Below are positions 54,268 to 63,720 of a DNA stretch of 64,000 nt, piece after piece. A program made the translations under genes and the position numbers. How positions within the stretch are numbered: the first letter of the stretch is position 1; every line of letters starts with the position of its first letter. Where the stretch lies: contig NC_133027.1 in assembly GCF_048771995.1 (NCBI RefSeq), forward strand, positions 57,535,501 through 57,599,500. The letters are read 5' to 3'. Origin of the DNA: Taeniopygia guttata (Eukaryota > Chordata > Aves > Passeriformes > Estrildidae). The notes beneath the pieces are model-generated. The model was not told where the DNA came from. It did not search any database and saw nothing but the letters and a program-made list of their open reading frames with translations.

Positions 54268-54990
54268 AGTTGTCTTGGTAAAACAAGTGTTTCTGAAGCC
54301 AAAAGATGTTGCAACGCATCATCCAAGTCCCACACTAGAAGGACTTTTTTTCAGAATTTGGAGTAATTTTTCTCCTTCCAAACCTCTCTGTTGAAGAGAG
54401 CAGAAACAGATGCACAGCATAACAGTAATGTTTTATACAAAGGTAAAGATTATTTGCAGATTTAGCATAGTTCTTATTCTCTCCAGCATCATGCTGTTCT
54501 CCTGTTAACTGCAATGATGTGGCAGAGCTCAGGCTGAGTTCTGTACTGTCAGGCTGCTTTGACTGAACTGGTTTTCTCACACTGATTGCACTTTTCCCTC
54601 ATAATCTCCAAATCCATTTCAGCTGCTCCTTTTCAGGAGGCAGCACCATGTACATAGCTTCTGGCTGCATAACTAGCCTTCAGCGGCATTAAGATGCACC
54701 CTGTTTAACCAGTTATAATCTTGCAGGGCTTCCCTCTTTTTCTCATCATACCCCAATCTTCACCTAAATTACAGCTGTTACCAGCAGAGATTTGATATAG
54801 TCTAGAAAAAAGCTTTGTGCATTGTTGTCCCTTAAGTACAAACATCACTCTACAAGCACAAAAACAACTGCTTGGAAAGGAGGGGAACAGAATTCAATGA
54901 AGAAAATGTCCCAGAATTTCCTGCAACTGTTGTTGGTTTCCTTTATTCATTATATTTAGCTTTCTATAGAATATTTAATTACCATCTAGG

Positions 54991-55055
54991 GTGGAAAATG
55001 AGAACCTGGTCTTAGTCTAAGACTAAGAAAATTTAATTCCATTTTCATTTTCCAC
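54991..55055. repeat. Nested inverted repeat (hairpin-capable)
   Basis: Outer arms are GTGGAAAATGAGAA (54991-55004) and TTTTCATTTTCCAC (55042-55055), complementary at 13 of 14 positions. Inside lies a perfect 17-bp inverted repeat, CTTAGTCTAAGACTAAG (55011-55027). It is AT-rich and lies about 2.9 kb beyond the ALDH8A1 stop codon. Its origin is unknown; a tiny non-autonomous transposon remnant or a chance structure are both possible. Confidence 0.8.
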
Positions 55056-57393
55056 TCTCCCACCACACAGAAAATCCACAAATTTAATAAGAAGCTTGAG
55101 GACAAGTATTTGGACACTTCAGCCAGCATCCTTTCTGCACCTGAGACAGGTGTTGAGCTCAAACTTTAAGTCTGAGCAAAAACTGAAACCTCAGCCCTGA
55201 AGACAAGCCTGGAAAGAAACTCCTCACAGTTCCCTCACAATCCCACTGTCTTTTTTTCCCCTTTTTCCTTTATTTGTTGTTGTTACTAAGAGGAAAGTCT
55301 TAAGTATCTGACTCTGTCTGTGAAGTTGAATCTTAAGGTACAGCTTTCCGAAGTTTGGAAATTCAAAGCTTGGGGTTTAAAACCAGTCTAGCTTACATTC
55401 TTGATCTGCACACTTAGGCATGAAACTTTCTCTGACCCAAAAAGTCAAGTCTGTTTTCATCCCTGAGAATTTTACAAATACGTTTTGCTTTGCCTAACTT
55501 ACAAACACTGTGGGAACATGGACATAGCTTGATTTGAATATAAACATTAGAGCTGATGTGTCCCCTCTCCAGACTACATGCAGCATGTAGTTGCTTTCAG
55601 GCATTACACAATAACTGGGTACAAACATAAACAGGCTGAGAAAAGATCTGAAATAGAACAGAAATGACCCTATGCTAACTGAGAGCTGTAAAGGACGGCA
55701 AATTTATTAATACTTCCCCATGTAATCATCTCACACCAGTGAGATAATCTTCTAGTGTTAAACTGAACTGTACCCACTCCATCAGTAAGAATTAACAGAT
55801 GGAGCAACTCTTTGAGATTTACATAACAGTAATTAAACAAATCCTCACAATGGCCACATGATTTCATGCTCAAGCCAGGGCAGTCTACAAAAAAAAAAAA
55901 AAAAAAAAAAAAAAGCTTTACTGTCATGTTGGAAAATTCCAGAATGTGTAGCCTGAAGAGCTCTGCAAAAACCATCAGCCTCATAACTTGGATAAGCCTG
56001 CCTTGTCCTCCAGGATATCCTCTTCACTGTCCACTTAGAGTGAGAGCAGAAAACTCAGAAATAAAGTAGCTGTAATAGACACCTTCATTATCTGTAGGAA
56101 GAAGTCCTTGGACTGCTTCATCTGTAGATGAGACAGTTATCCATACATGTTGCTACACTGGAAGTCAGTCTGAATAAAAAACATGGGAAAGCTTGTAACT
56201 CTTAGTATACAGAAAAATTCTGTGTGGCCACAGAGAGCTCCTCCTGCCCAAAAGTTAGCAGCATCATTAGCACCAGCAGACTTCCCTTACCTCTCTGAGG
56301 TGCTGGACACAAGGAAGATGGAATGGCGTTTCCCAGAAATTCACTTCTCAGGAATCTTCACAGCCATGCTGGACACAGGGCCACCACCTCCATATCCCAC
56401 ATCTGGGGGTCCTGCAGAGCTCTGTCCCCACCCCAATACTCCTACTGGCCCAGAATCATGTAGATGACACACAGACCTTTGTCTACAGCAAGGAAAATAC
56501 ATCTGGAAATCTCCCACCACATTTAATTCAAAGATAAAATCAACCCCTGAAAATAAAAGAATCTCATTAAATATGAACCTAGACAGATCCAGATGGGGGA
56601 ATGTATCCATTGATTTCTACTAATTGTGCAATATCCCATCTTCTGTTGCTGAAAATGTCTGCCCCCCACATGCCCATGTCACCCCCCAACTAATGAACTG
56701 TTTCACAGCTTTTGGGTTCTTATGCTCTTCCAAACAGGATGTGTAAAGAGAGAAGAAATTGGCAGAATCAAACACACACTGATATAGCTGTTTATTCCCC
56801 TCCCAGCTGAGTGATTGGGGATTAAAAACACCAAAGCAGGTGTTCTGCTGCCACCACATGGTCATTAATAGACCTAGGCATTTTTAAAATAAAATGCTGC
56901 TTCAGAATGCTTCAATTCACTAAGCCTATAATTTTTACGTATTTCCATAATATGCCTTCAACCTGGGGTTCTTGTGCCAAATCCATCAAATGCTCACAGT
57001 TCCAACCTGGCTGCTAGGTCTGCTCTGCAACCAGGTGGCATCCAGAGATGTGATGTGTATCCAACTCTTGTTTCTCTTTTTGTTGAAAGCAAACAAGTTT
57101 GTGATATACCTGATTAAAAAAAAAATCTCTGCAAACAAATGAGGAAGAGTTGGAAGTGGTTTTATATTTTGGTGACAAGCATTTCCAACAGTTCATTCTC
57201 TCAGGAGTAAATTCTGGGTTCTATTAATGAAGAGTGATGCTGTTTGTGATGCAGCCAATATTTTTGTGCAGGGATGTAAAAACCACCATCACTGAGGTCT
57301 TGAAGTGACAAAAGGCTTTCGTTTCAAAACAGTCAGAGAACAGGTATTAGGATGATTCAGCTCCCTACCATAAAGAAGGTTATAATTAAAACA
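55056..57393. other. Sequence downstream of ALDH8A1, nothing recognised
   Basis: Single-copy sequence with the 26-A run at 55889. It could include distal 3' UTR of ALDH8A1 if a later polyadenylation site is used; no other gene is visible. Confidence 0.65.
55889..55914 (+). repeat. Poly-A run (26)
   Basis: This is the longest homopolymer in the window. I looked for a retroposed gene copy in the 200 bp to its left and saw none. Confidence 0.95.
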
Positions 57394-57399
57394 TTTATT
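57394..57399 (-). terminator. Candidate ALDH8A1 polyadenylation signal AATAAA
   Basis: AATAAA on the minus strand about 540 bp past the stop codon. A second hexamer at 57907-57912 lies only about 30 bp past the stop and would give a very short 3' UTR. Which one is used cannot be decided from sequence; the motif is common in AT-rich DNA and the sequence downstream is not clearly GU-rich. Confidence 0.3.
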
Positions 57400-57697
57400 G
57401 TCACCATGAATATCAAGAGAATTTAATGACCCCATGGTTTAAAACCACTTAGTAGGCTGAAGATAGTTCCTCAGGCTTTCAGTGTAGTATCAATCCTTGT
57501 CTGATTATCAGTGAAGTGCAATATGGGTGGATGGGACCCCACTGTTTAGAGTGAAAATGAGCTGATTCCCCTTTACAATATCAGTCTCACCATGTGCTTG
57601 CTACTTTGTCCCTCAAGGTAATTCACAAACCAGAGCTACTGTCATATGTTACTCCTTCTCCAATCTGCCTTAAAGGGACAGATTTTTGAGGCAGGAA

Positions 57698-57745
57698 TGT
57701 CAAAAATATCAAAGTCTACACTGTCAAAAATATCAAGGTCTACAC
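57698..57745 (+). repeat. 24-bp tandem duplication downstream of ALDH8A1
   Basis: The 24-bp unit beginning TGTCAAAAATATCAAAGTC occurs twice head to tail and differs at one base (A to G). It lies about 200 bp past the ALDH8A1 stop codon, inside the likely 3' UTR if the distal polyadenylation signal is used. Confidence 0.9.
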
Positions 57746-57906
57746 TGACTTTCTCATCCAACATGAAAAACTGACTTAAACATTAGCATTTGGGATGATC
57801 ATTTTCAGCTGTCATTGATATTACTTGACCAAAGTTCAAGAAAGGAATGGCCACAATAGCAGCCTGTATTCTAAGGAGCCATTTTTGGTAACTCAAATTG
57901 CTGTCA

Positions 57907-57912
57907 TTTATT
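57907..57912 (-). terminator. Alternative proximal ALDH8A1 polyadenylation signal AATAAA
   Basis: AATAAA on the minus strand about 30 bp after the TGA. The following 60 bases include a GCTGCTATTGTGG stretch that could act as a weak downstream element. Use of this site would leave almost no 3' UTR. Confidence 0.25.
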
Positions 57913-57941
57913 TCACTCTAAAGTACTTCAATTGACATATG

Positions 57942-58394
57942 TCAGTGCTTTATTGTGATGGTTTTGACCTCAGTGAAGAACTCATATGAATCCTTTGCTC
58001 CCTCCCTGCCTATGCCTGAGGCTTTCATCCCACCAAATGGCAAGTTCAGGTCTCTCACAAGCCAGCAGTTGGTCCACACCAATCCAGACTGCAGCCTGTG
58101 TGCCACCCTGTGAACACGTCCCACGTTGCTGGACCACACCGTGGCTGCCAAGCCGTATTTCACACCATTGGCTCTTCTGATCACCTCTTCTTCTGTATCA
58201 AATGCTACCACACATGTCACAGGACCAAAGATCTCTTCTTGCATGCAACAAGATTCGTCCTTGACTTCAGCAATAACTGTGGGCAGCATGAAATAGCCTT
58301 TCTGGTTGCCAGGTGGGAGGGCCAAAGGATCCACTCCCTCCCCACAGAGGACTCTGGCTCCTTCAGCCTGGGCTTTTTTCACGTAGTTCCTTAC
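57942..58394 (-). CDS. ALDH8A1: ALDH8A1 terminal coding exon, residues about 338-487 and stop
   Basis: The exon holds 150 codons plus TGA. The acceptor is CTGCTTCCCCAG|GTAAGGAAC, so the exon itself begins GTAAGG and the protein continues with VRNYVKKAQAEGAR. The open frame extends upstream to an ATG at 58436, but that part is intron. The exon includes GYFMLPTV, EEIFGPVTCVV (ALDH glutamate and phenylalanine of the cofactor site, about 391-393), KYGLAATVWSSN, WTNCWLVRDLN with Arg451, LPFGGMKASGIGREG and the oligomerisation tail ending TITIKH. Length and ending match the family. Confidence 0.97.
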   Translation of the reverse strand, partial: VRNYVKKAQAEGARVLCGEGVDPLALPPGNQKGYFMLPTVIAEVKDESCCMQEEIFGPVTCVVAFDTEEEVIRRANGVKYGLAATVWSSNVGRVHRVAHRLQSGLVWTNCWLVRDLNLPFGGMKASGIGREGAKDSYEFFTEVKTITIKH

Positions 58395-61300
58395 CTGGGG
58401 AAGCAGCAGAAAAACATCACTGCTAAAGGACACCAAATCCCAAGTGTTTACACATCAGCAGGAGCCTCTGAACAACTCCAGCTGGAACATGCTGCCCTTT
58501 TACAATAGAGGGCAGCATTCCCTAAATTTTATTATGCTTCTCTGTATGCCAAGCTGTGTATTTCTTGCTGAAAAAAGTAATTGTTTTCTCTTTCCTAACG
58601 CTTACTAGCCTAGCAGACAACACTGCTGGCCCTTCCCACTAAGTATTGTCAAAAGGGTAGGACCATTGGAGAAAATACAAGTGGTTCCAGAGCCTCCCTC
58701 CCTTCTCTCAGGAGCCTGGGTAGTTTGCCATGTATCCCACACAATGGTTTCACTCATTTACTCCAAGGAATCAGTAGTATTTTCCTGCCTCACAGGCAAG
58801 GCTTTTTAAATGGTTACATGCCACTAGGATGATGAAGCCATGAATGCTACAGAAAATCGCATCAATAAATGATTAAAGATGTTTCCGTGGCTGCTGCTAC
58901 CATATGCTTGCTACCTTGAACACATTGGATGTCCTGTTGATCTGCTTCTGCTGTTCTGCAGTTGTTGCCTGGCTTCTCTCCTTACAGAAAAACCACAGAG
59001 ATACCACTAAAAGCTAAGGACTTCCTTAGCTTTTTCTTCTTTTACGCACCTTGGTAGGTAAAACTTGGAAGCTCTCTGTGTTGCTACAGACTAAGGACCT
59101 CAGGAAGTGGGTGTTTCTACCACTCTACTTCAGAGCAACAGAACTTGGAGAGGCATCAGGAAAACATATCAAAGGTCTGGCTTTCTCTCACTCTGTGGTT
59201 TTTGGGTCTGCTACTTGCGTCAGAGATTTCTGGGATATATGCATCTGCTCTCCCTGAACTCTGACACCGCAACTTTCATTTCATATAAGCCACTAAATCA
59301 GACTGTGTCTAACTGTGCACCATCTCAGCTGCTCTCCACACATTACAAATTTCTGCAAGCAGTTCTAGGAAAGTGTTTTCTACAAGCCAGAATTTGCCAG
59401 AGTGATATAAAAATAAAACTTCTAACTTGTCAACTAACTTATTAGGCAAAGTAAGTGATCTTAGCAAATTGAAGAAAATGTTGTTGAACAACATTTGTGA
59501 GTATAAATTCAGGACTATTTGTGAGTATAAATTCAACCATTAGAATTATCACATTCAAACAGGAGAAAATATTATTTTACTGTTTTAAATTATTTTCCCC
59601 AGGGACTTTGACTTTTTTTCAGAGCAATCACATGATCCCAAGCCACAGGCAAAAGAAACTTCATTAAAAAGATACCTTATAATGGCTTTGAGTTATCATC
59701 CCTCAGAGCTAATCTTGGAGATGACAAGATCCTTTCCTGCATAGTCCTGAAATTACCTTTTGTAGCACTCTAAAACGTGAGATGAAGTCACATAAACACC
59801 ATGTAACATCACCTTTTGTAGATGCTCTTTACTTATCAGTGCTCCCACATCCATTGTAGGATCTGAGGGATTCCCAGTCTTCCACTTTTTGGCCTCTGCC
59901 ACAAACCTCTTCAAAAACTCACTGTATATTTCCCTCTGAACAAAGATCCTGGAGGTGCAGAGACAGATCTCACCCTATCAAAAAGAAAGAAACAAACAAG
60001 AAATCAACTACATTGGTTCATATAACATTGCACTATTGACATGTATTAGGAATTACAACCCAATTCACTTGTCTCTCTGCATCCTCACGAGCGCAAACTA
60101 TGTTAACAAGCACTGCAAAGTGGGATTTTTTTCCAGGTAAAAAACAGAGAAGGAAAAGGCAAAACAGTATCAGTTTCATGCAATCACTGCCATAAGTAAA
60201 TTTAATTTTATCAATTACATGTTTATTTCTCCAACATATTTTACAGGAAACATGATTTCTAACTCTGAGTGATCTCTCTCTTCATTTCCTGATAATCTTT
60301 TTCTGATACTAAGCTATTTTTCTAACACTTGCCCAGATACAATTTCCTGGCTTTGGTGCTCTCTCCTGAGGGTGATGGTGAGGGAAGAATAATGTTGGTA
60401 AAATTTTGTGGAAAGTCCCCTAATTTAGTTCTAACAAATCAACAAGCTTCCCACTTACTTACACAGTGGGACTTAAAGCAGCTGCTTCCCTGAGAGATAA
60501 GAAATGAATGTACTTTGAGAGGAGCAATAACACCTTTTTATCTTCTGATGGAGAGTATGAAGATGAGCATTTTATTACATTGTTTCCCTCCTTGTGGAAT
60601 AATGAAACCTTTTTCATATTTTTCTACTTAGGACTTTCTCAAACACAATATTGAAATAGACCTTGACAATTTGAGATTCAGACCCAAAGGTAGGTGCGGC
60701 ACACACACAAACCCTCAGACACGGTCCCATCCTGCTGCCAACGGGGTTTATGTGTTATAGGAGCAGGAGGCACCTGGTTGGCAAAGCTGGACCTCACGGT
60801 GGTGGGGATGCACTGGCTCAAGTCAGCATCATTGAAGATAATGGCGGGGTTTTTGCCTCCCAGCTCCAGCGAGAGCCGCTTGCAGTGTGGAGCGCTTTTC
60901 TCCGTGATCCGCTGGGCCGTCAGCGTGCTGCCCGTGAAGGAGATGAGAGGCACGTCGGGGTGGCACACCAGGGCCTCTCCTGCCTTGGTGCCTGTGCCAA
61001 ACACGATATTCACCACCCCAGCAGGCACCCCTGATGGGAAAAAAGGCACACGGTCATTGTACCCCCCTGTCCCTCCAAGGCCGTTACTACATTTTGTTTT
61101 GTCCCTGAAGTTAGAAAGTTACCAGTAGCTCATGGGTGAAATATACTAACCCTTAACTTCAGTAGTAGCTGAAATCCATTATGTTACACAGCTCTATGTG
61201 TCATGGGTTAAATGATAAAACCACTTCCACGAATCAAGCTTGTCTGATGTGCATCACCAGAGATGCAGTGTACAGTCATTCAGGGAATAAGCAATTGTTC

Positions 61301-63720
61301 TCCCAGTTTTAATTAACAGTGCACCAAATACAGCCGTGACACAGTTAGCAAGAGCTGATTCTCACTCCTTTACTCTCTCATGGCTCCTTTGCTTGCACCA
61401 CAGATTTAGGACATCCATAAATGGAATGCCGGAGGCACAAAACTTTTCATCAGAAGATAGTGGAAAAAAATGAGCAACAGCTGGACTGGGGAGACAGGAT
61501 AGCATGAGGACTGAGAAAGCCTTTTGTTCTCCAGTGCAACATTCAGCTACTGCAGTCTTTCCCAAAGCCTTTGAGCACCTCCTGATTTCAGCAACTAAAA
61601 AAAAAACTGGTGCACAGACAAACATTTCCACTCTATTCCTGTTCCTTAGCATGCTACAGTACTTACCTGCTTTCTCCAAGAGTTTGCACATCATCCAGGC
61701 TGTGACAGATGTCATCTCACTTGGCTTGGCAACCACAGTATTTCCACATGCAATGGCAGGAGCTATTTTCCAAGTCAACAAATACAATGGCAAATTCCAA
61801 GGACTGATTAAACCAGCTACAAAACAAAACCACAAAGATAGGAGGTCAGTCTGCTGGGATACAAAACTCATTTCTCTGACCTCAAGCAGTTATACACCAA
61901 TTCAGATCTATGAAGGGAATTCGGCCATGGCTTTTATTTCCAGACAAATGTACAATAAATTTGCAGCATTCCTCACAGGGAGATAACTTCTTAAAAGACC
62001 TATGCAAATGATTCTAAAAGAGATCAGCTGAACTCTCTGAATAAGTTTTGCTACTTCTTCAGGACAGAATCTTATATTATCAGGAAGTTTTTTAGTGTTT
62101 TGCAGGAACATTAATGCAAGGTTAGCCATAACAATAATTTACAACAATTTGTCTGTGCTAACACTTTGTGTTAAAAAAGAGCAAGTGAAAGTAATTATAG
62201 AATGGTTTGGGTTGAGAGAGTCCTTAAAGATCATCTGGTTCCAAAGCCCCAGGGACACCTTTCACTAGAACAGGCTGCTCAAAGCCCCATCCAACCTGGT
62301 CTTGAACACTGCCAGGGTTGGGGCATTATCCATTTCTTCAGGCAACCTGTACCAGTGCCTCATCACCCTCACAGTAAAGAATTTCTTCCTAACATCTAAT
62401 CTAAATCTACCCTTGTTCACTTTGAAGCCATTACCTCTTGTCTTATCACAACATGTCCTTGTAAAAAGTCCCTCTCTTTTAAGCTCTCTTGCAGGTCTCC
62501 CAAAAGCTTTCTCTTCTCCAGGCTGAATGTGCCAGCTCAGATCATATTCCTGCTTCCTCCTGCTCTTTAAAGCTGCTTCTTAGTTTTCAGTTTTAATATT
62601 AAACAAACTCTGTATAACATATAATACACATTTTCCAGATAAATTTTAGTCTAACTTATGAGTGTTAGAATTTATCTCTATATAAGCTGTTGCTCCTATG
62701 AATTGCTGAATAACCAGAATTATTTCCAGTAATTGCCTTTAAGAATATTTTCACTTTATATATTAATAGAAAATTATGAAAAAAAATCTGTAATTGTCAT
62801 GTGTGACGTCTTACAAAAGCCACGTGATTTCTTTCTGTTTGATGGAGCGGATTCAGTGAAGGACTTTTCCTTATGAGAATACTTTTACCAGAAAAAGTCA
62901 TGTTCTTCACTGCTCAAGAGAAGTTTTAACAGGGTCCTCTAAGATAGACTATTTTATGTTATATGTAATTCAAGTGTAAATGTGGACAACTCTCATATTT
63001 AATGTTATATGCTATTTGTACTATATGTATAACATAACCTAATAATGAAATCGTTACAACACGGCTACTTGTCAGCTCAGGACAGGCACTTTATTTTCTG
63101 AAGCAGCAGCAGCATCTAGTGGCCGAGTTCAGCAGTTCCCCAGCTAGAGTGGTTTCTTCATCCACGTGGACTCGGGTCACAGACTACTACTGCTTTCCCA
63201 AAGGAGAGGGGGATCCCACTCTCCCCACTGGAGCAGGAGCTCAGTGCTCTGCACATCGCACTGATCCACAGCTGTAATGCTCACCCACAGACACATACGG
63301 ACAAAATACAAGAGAGATTGTGAAGGTGAGAGCAAGAGATTAAGCTTTTTAGGTATACAGTATTTTTTCTTTTTTTCTTTTTTTTTTTTTTTTTTGCCAT
63401 GAAGTTACATAACTGATTTTACATGGAGTTGCTGATGCTTTAGCAGACAAGCCCATGTTTAGCAAATGACTCTGAGATAATAAATGCTTTCAAAAAAATC
63501 TTTGCTGAGCCCCTATGGAGGCAGACATTCTGCCAAGCTTTTCAGCATGTGAGGATCATCATACCAACTCCCACAGGTGCCCTCGAGGTGTAGTGCACAC
63601 AGCCCATGGTTGGCATTTCGGTGCATTCTGTGGTGTGATGAAGGATGGAAGAGGCGAAGAATCGGAAGTTGTACACGGCCCGAGGGATGTCCACCGTTCT
63701 GGCAAACGTAATAGTTTTTC
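57942..63720 (-). CDS. ALDH8A1: ALDH8A1, 2-aminomuconic semialdehyde dehydrogenase (3' five coding exons; 5' part outside window)
   Basis: This is a cytosolic NAD+-dependent aldehyde dehydrogenase. The family oxidises 2-aminomuconate semialdehyde to 2-aminomuconate in the kynurenine pathway of tryptophan catabolism; it was earlier described as a retinal dehydrogenase (RALDH4). Five exons join in frame with GT-AG introns: 63720-63565, 61816-61667, 61030-60774, 59974-59813 and 58394-57942. Counting back from the stop with the usual length of 487 residues, the window encodes residues 96-487. Visible landmarks are SPWN (Asn155, oxyanion hole), AKPSE (Lys178, cofactor), FTGS, LELGGK (Glu253, general base), GEICLC (Cys287, nucleophile), EEIFGPV and the C-terminal GREGAKDSYEFFTE. 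Arg109 (DIPRAV) and Arg451 (WLVRDLN) match positions thought to bind the substrate carboxylates in AMSDH-type enzymes. There is no frameshift or internal stop, so the gene looks functional. The exons for residues 1-95 and the promoter lie beyond 64000. Confidence 0.97.
58395..59812 (-). other. ALDH8A1 last intron
   Basis: A 1,418-bp GT-AG intron between the catalytic-cysteine exon and the terminal exon. It contains the 24-bp tandem duplication at 59493-59540. I see no other gene, known repeat or RNA in it. Confidence 0.9.
59493..59540 (+). repeat. 24-bp tandem duplication in the last ALDH8A1 intron
   Basis: ATTTGTGAGTATAAATTCA is repeated with a 24-bp period (59493-59516 and 59517-59540). 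The first 19 bases are identical; the ends differ slightly. Confidence 0.85.
59813..59974 (-). CDS. ALDH8A1: ALDH8A1 coding exon with the catalytic cysteine, residues about 284-337 (probably exon 6)
   Basis: The exon is 162 bp, exactly 54 codons, and has no ATG near its start. The acceptor is TTTTTGATAG|GGTGAG and the donor CTACAAAAG|GTGATG. The minus strand reads GEICLCTSRIFVQREIY, then SEFLKRFVAEAKKWK and GALISKEHLQK. GEICLC contains the nucleophile Cys287; the catalytic-cysteine motif of the ALDH superfamily sits here in every family member. Both ends are in phase 0, matching the exons on either side. Confidence 0.95.
59975..60773 (-). other. ALDH8A1 intron
   Basis: A 799-bp GT-AG intron between exons ending FANQ and starting GEICLC. 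It is AT-rich, with no recognisable repeat and no conserved reading frame. Confidence 0.9.
60774..61030 (-). CDS. ALDH8A1: ALDH8A1 coding exon, residues about 198-283 (probably exon 5)
   Basis: The exon is 257 bp, between acceptor TTTCCCATCAG|GGGTGCC and donor GCCAACCAG|GTGCCT. It encodes GVPAGVVNIVFGTG, then PLISFTGST, LSLELGGKNPAII and finally SSFANQ. It holds the Rossmann-type NAD-binding glycines (FGTGTKAG, SFTG) and the catalytic base Glu253 in LELGGK. It ends exactly on a codon boundary, so the next exon starts with the Gly of GEICLC. The exon is markedly richer in GC and CpG than its flanks, a common feature of avian coding exons. Confidence 0.97.
61031..61666 (-). other. ALDH8A1 intron
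   Basis: A 636-bp intron with donor GTAAGT and acceptor CCCATCAG. Nothing else is recognisable in it. The open frames that run into it are chance extensions of the neighbouring exons. Confidence 0.9.
61667..61816 (-). CDS. ALDH8A1: ALDH8A1 coding exon, residues about 148-197 (probably exon 4)
   Basis: The exon is 150 bp. The acceptor is TTTTGTAG|CTGG and the donor GAAAGCAG|GTAAGT, the latter close to the ideal donor. It runs from AGLISPWNLPLYLLTWK to KLLEKAG. It carries Asn155 in SPWN, which stabilises the thiohemiacetal oxyanion, and the AKPSE motif with Lys178, which contacts the NAD adenosine ribose. Both exon ends fall in phase 1, matching the neighbouring exons. Cys171 in IACGNT, where many ALDHs have Ala, is outside the catalytic centre. 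Confidence 0.96.
62196..62535 (-). mobile_element. CR1 3' end (3' UTR fragment) in an ALDH8A1 intron
   Basis: The plus strand begins TAGAATGGTTTGGGTTG and continues with the hallmarks of an inverted CR1 3' end: CCCCATCCAACCTGG, CACAGTAAAGAATTTCTTCC, TAATCTAAATCTACCC and CTTCTCTTCTCCAGGCTGAA. The CR1 sense strand is therefore minus, the same as ALDH8A1, with the element's 3' terminus at the low-coordinate end. It is 5'-truncated, as most CR1 copies are. Divergence is moderate, so it is one of the younger CR1 copies here. Confidence 0.95.
63106..63122 (-). promoter_or_regulatory. CTCF-like motif in an ALDH8A1 intron, reverse orientation
   Basis: On the minus strand CCACTAGATGCTGCTGC differs from the form CCACTAGATGGCGCTGC at two adjacent positions. 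The surroundings (63060-63260) are richer in GC than the rest of the intron. The mismatches fall in important motif positions, so binding is uncertain. Confidence 0.25.
63363..63395 (+). repeat. T-rich run in an ALDH8A1 intron
   Basis: About thirty T residues broken by single C residues. On the gene's own strand this is an A-rich tract, so it is not a polypyrimidine splice tract. Confidence 0.92.
63565..63720 (-). CDS. ALDH8A1: ALDH8A1 coding exon, residues about 96-147 (probably exon 3)
   Basis: The exon is 156 bp. On the minus strand the acceptor reads TTTCAG|GAAAAAC and the donor GAGTTG|GTATGA. It starts in phase 1, its first two bases completing a Gly codon begun in the unseen exon, and ends one base into an Ala codon. 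It encodes GKTITFARTVDIPRAV, then NFRFFASSILHH and ends RAPVGV, which belongs to the N-terminal cofactor-binding half of the ALDH fold. Arg109 lies in DIPRAV. The exon number assumes the seven-exon structure known from mammals. Confidence 0.95.

Larger units (their letters stand above)
48656..54990. other. Intergenic, no coding gene seen
   Basis: It includes a GC-richer stretch at about 49150-49950 with a possible exon (49791-49954), a poly-T (53236) and an (AC)n run (54239). Open frames at 49098-49433 and 53723-54121 resemble no known protein. Confidence 0.7.
61817..63564 (-). other. ALDH8A1 intron carrying a CR1 3' end
   Basis: A 1,748-bp intron between the DIPRAV exon and the SPWN exon. 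It holds a CR1 fragment at 62196-62535 in the same orientation as the gene, a CTCF-like motif at 63106-63122 and a T-rich run at 63363-63395. The rest is unremarkable AT-rich sequence. Confidence 0.88.

Noticed and set aside
55700-55914. Processed pseudogene ending in the 26-A run
   Set aside because: No protein or structural RNA similarity could be seen in the preceding 200 bp, and no target-site duplication was found by eye.
1-57900. tRNA, rRNA, CRISPR array, operon or mobile-island content
   Set aside because: No tRNA T-loop with matching stems, no regular direct repeats with spacers and no prokaryotic gene layout; the sequence is vertebrate.
58395-58436. ATG-started extension of the terminal ALDH8A1 exon
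   Set aside because: The residues before VRNYVKK are intron: a CTTCCCCAG acceptor sits at the boundary and the upstream exon joins in phase there.
58098-58508. 136-codon plus-strand open frame
   Set aside because: It is antisense to the terminal ALDH8A1 exon, whose own frame is clearly the conserved one.
60694-61128. 144-codon plus-strand open frame
   Set aside because: It is antisense to the ALDH8A1 exon at 60774-61030, which is GC-rich and so leaves few stops on the other strand.
61504-61986. 160-codon plus-strand open frame
   Set aside because: It is the antisense shadow of the ALDH8A1 exon at 61667-61816.
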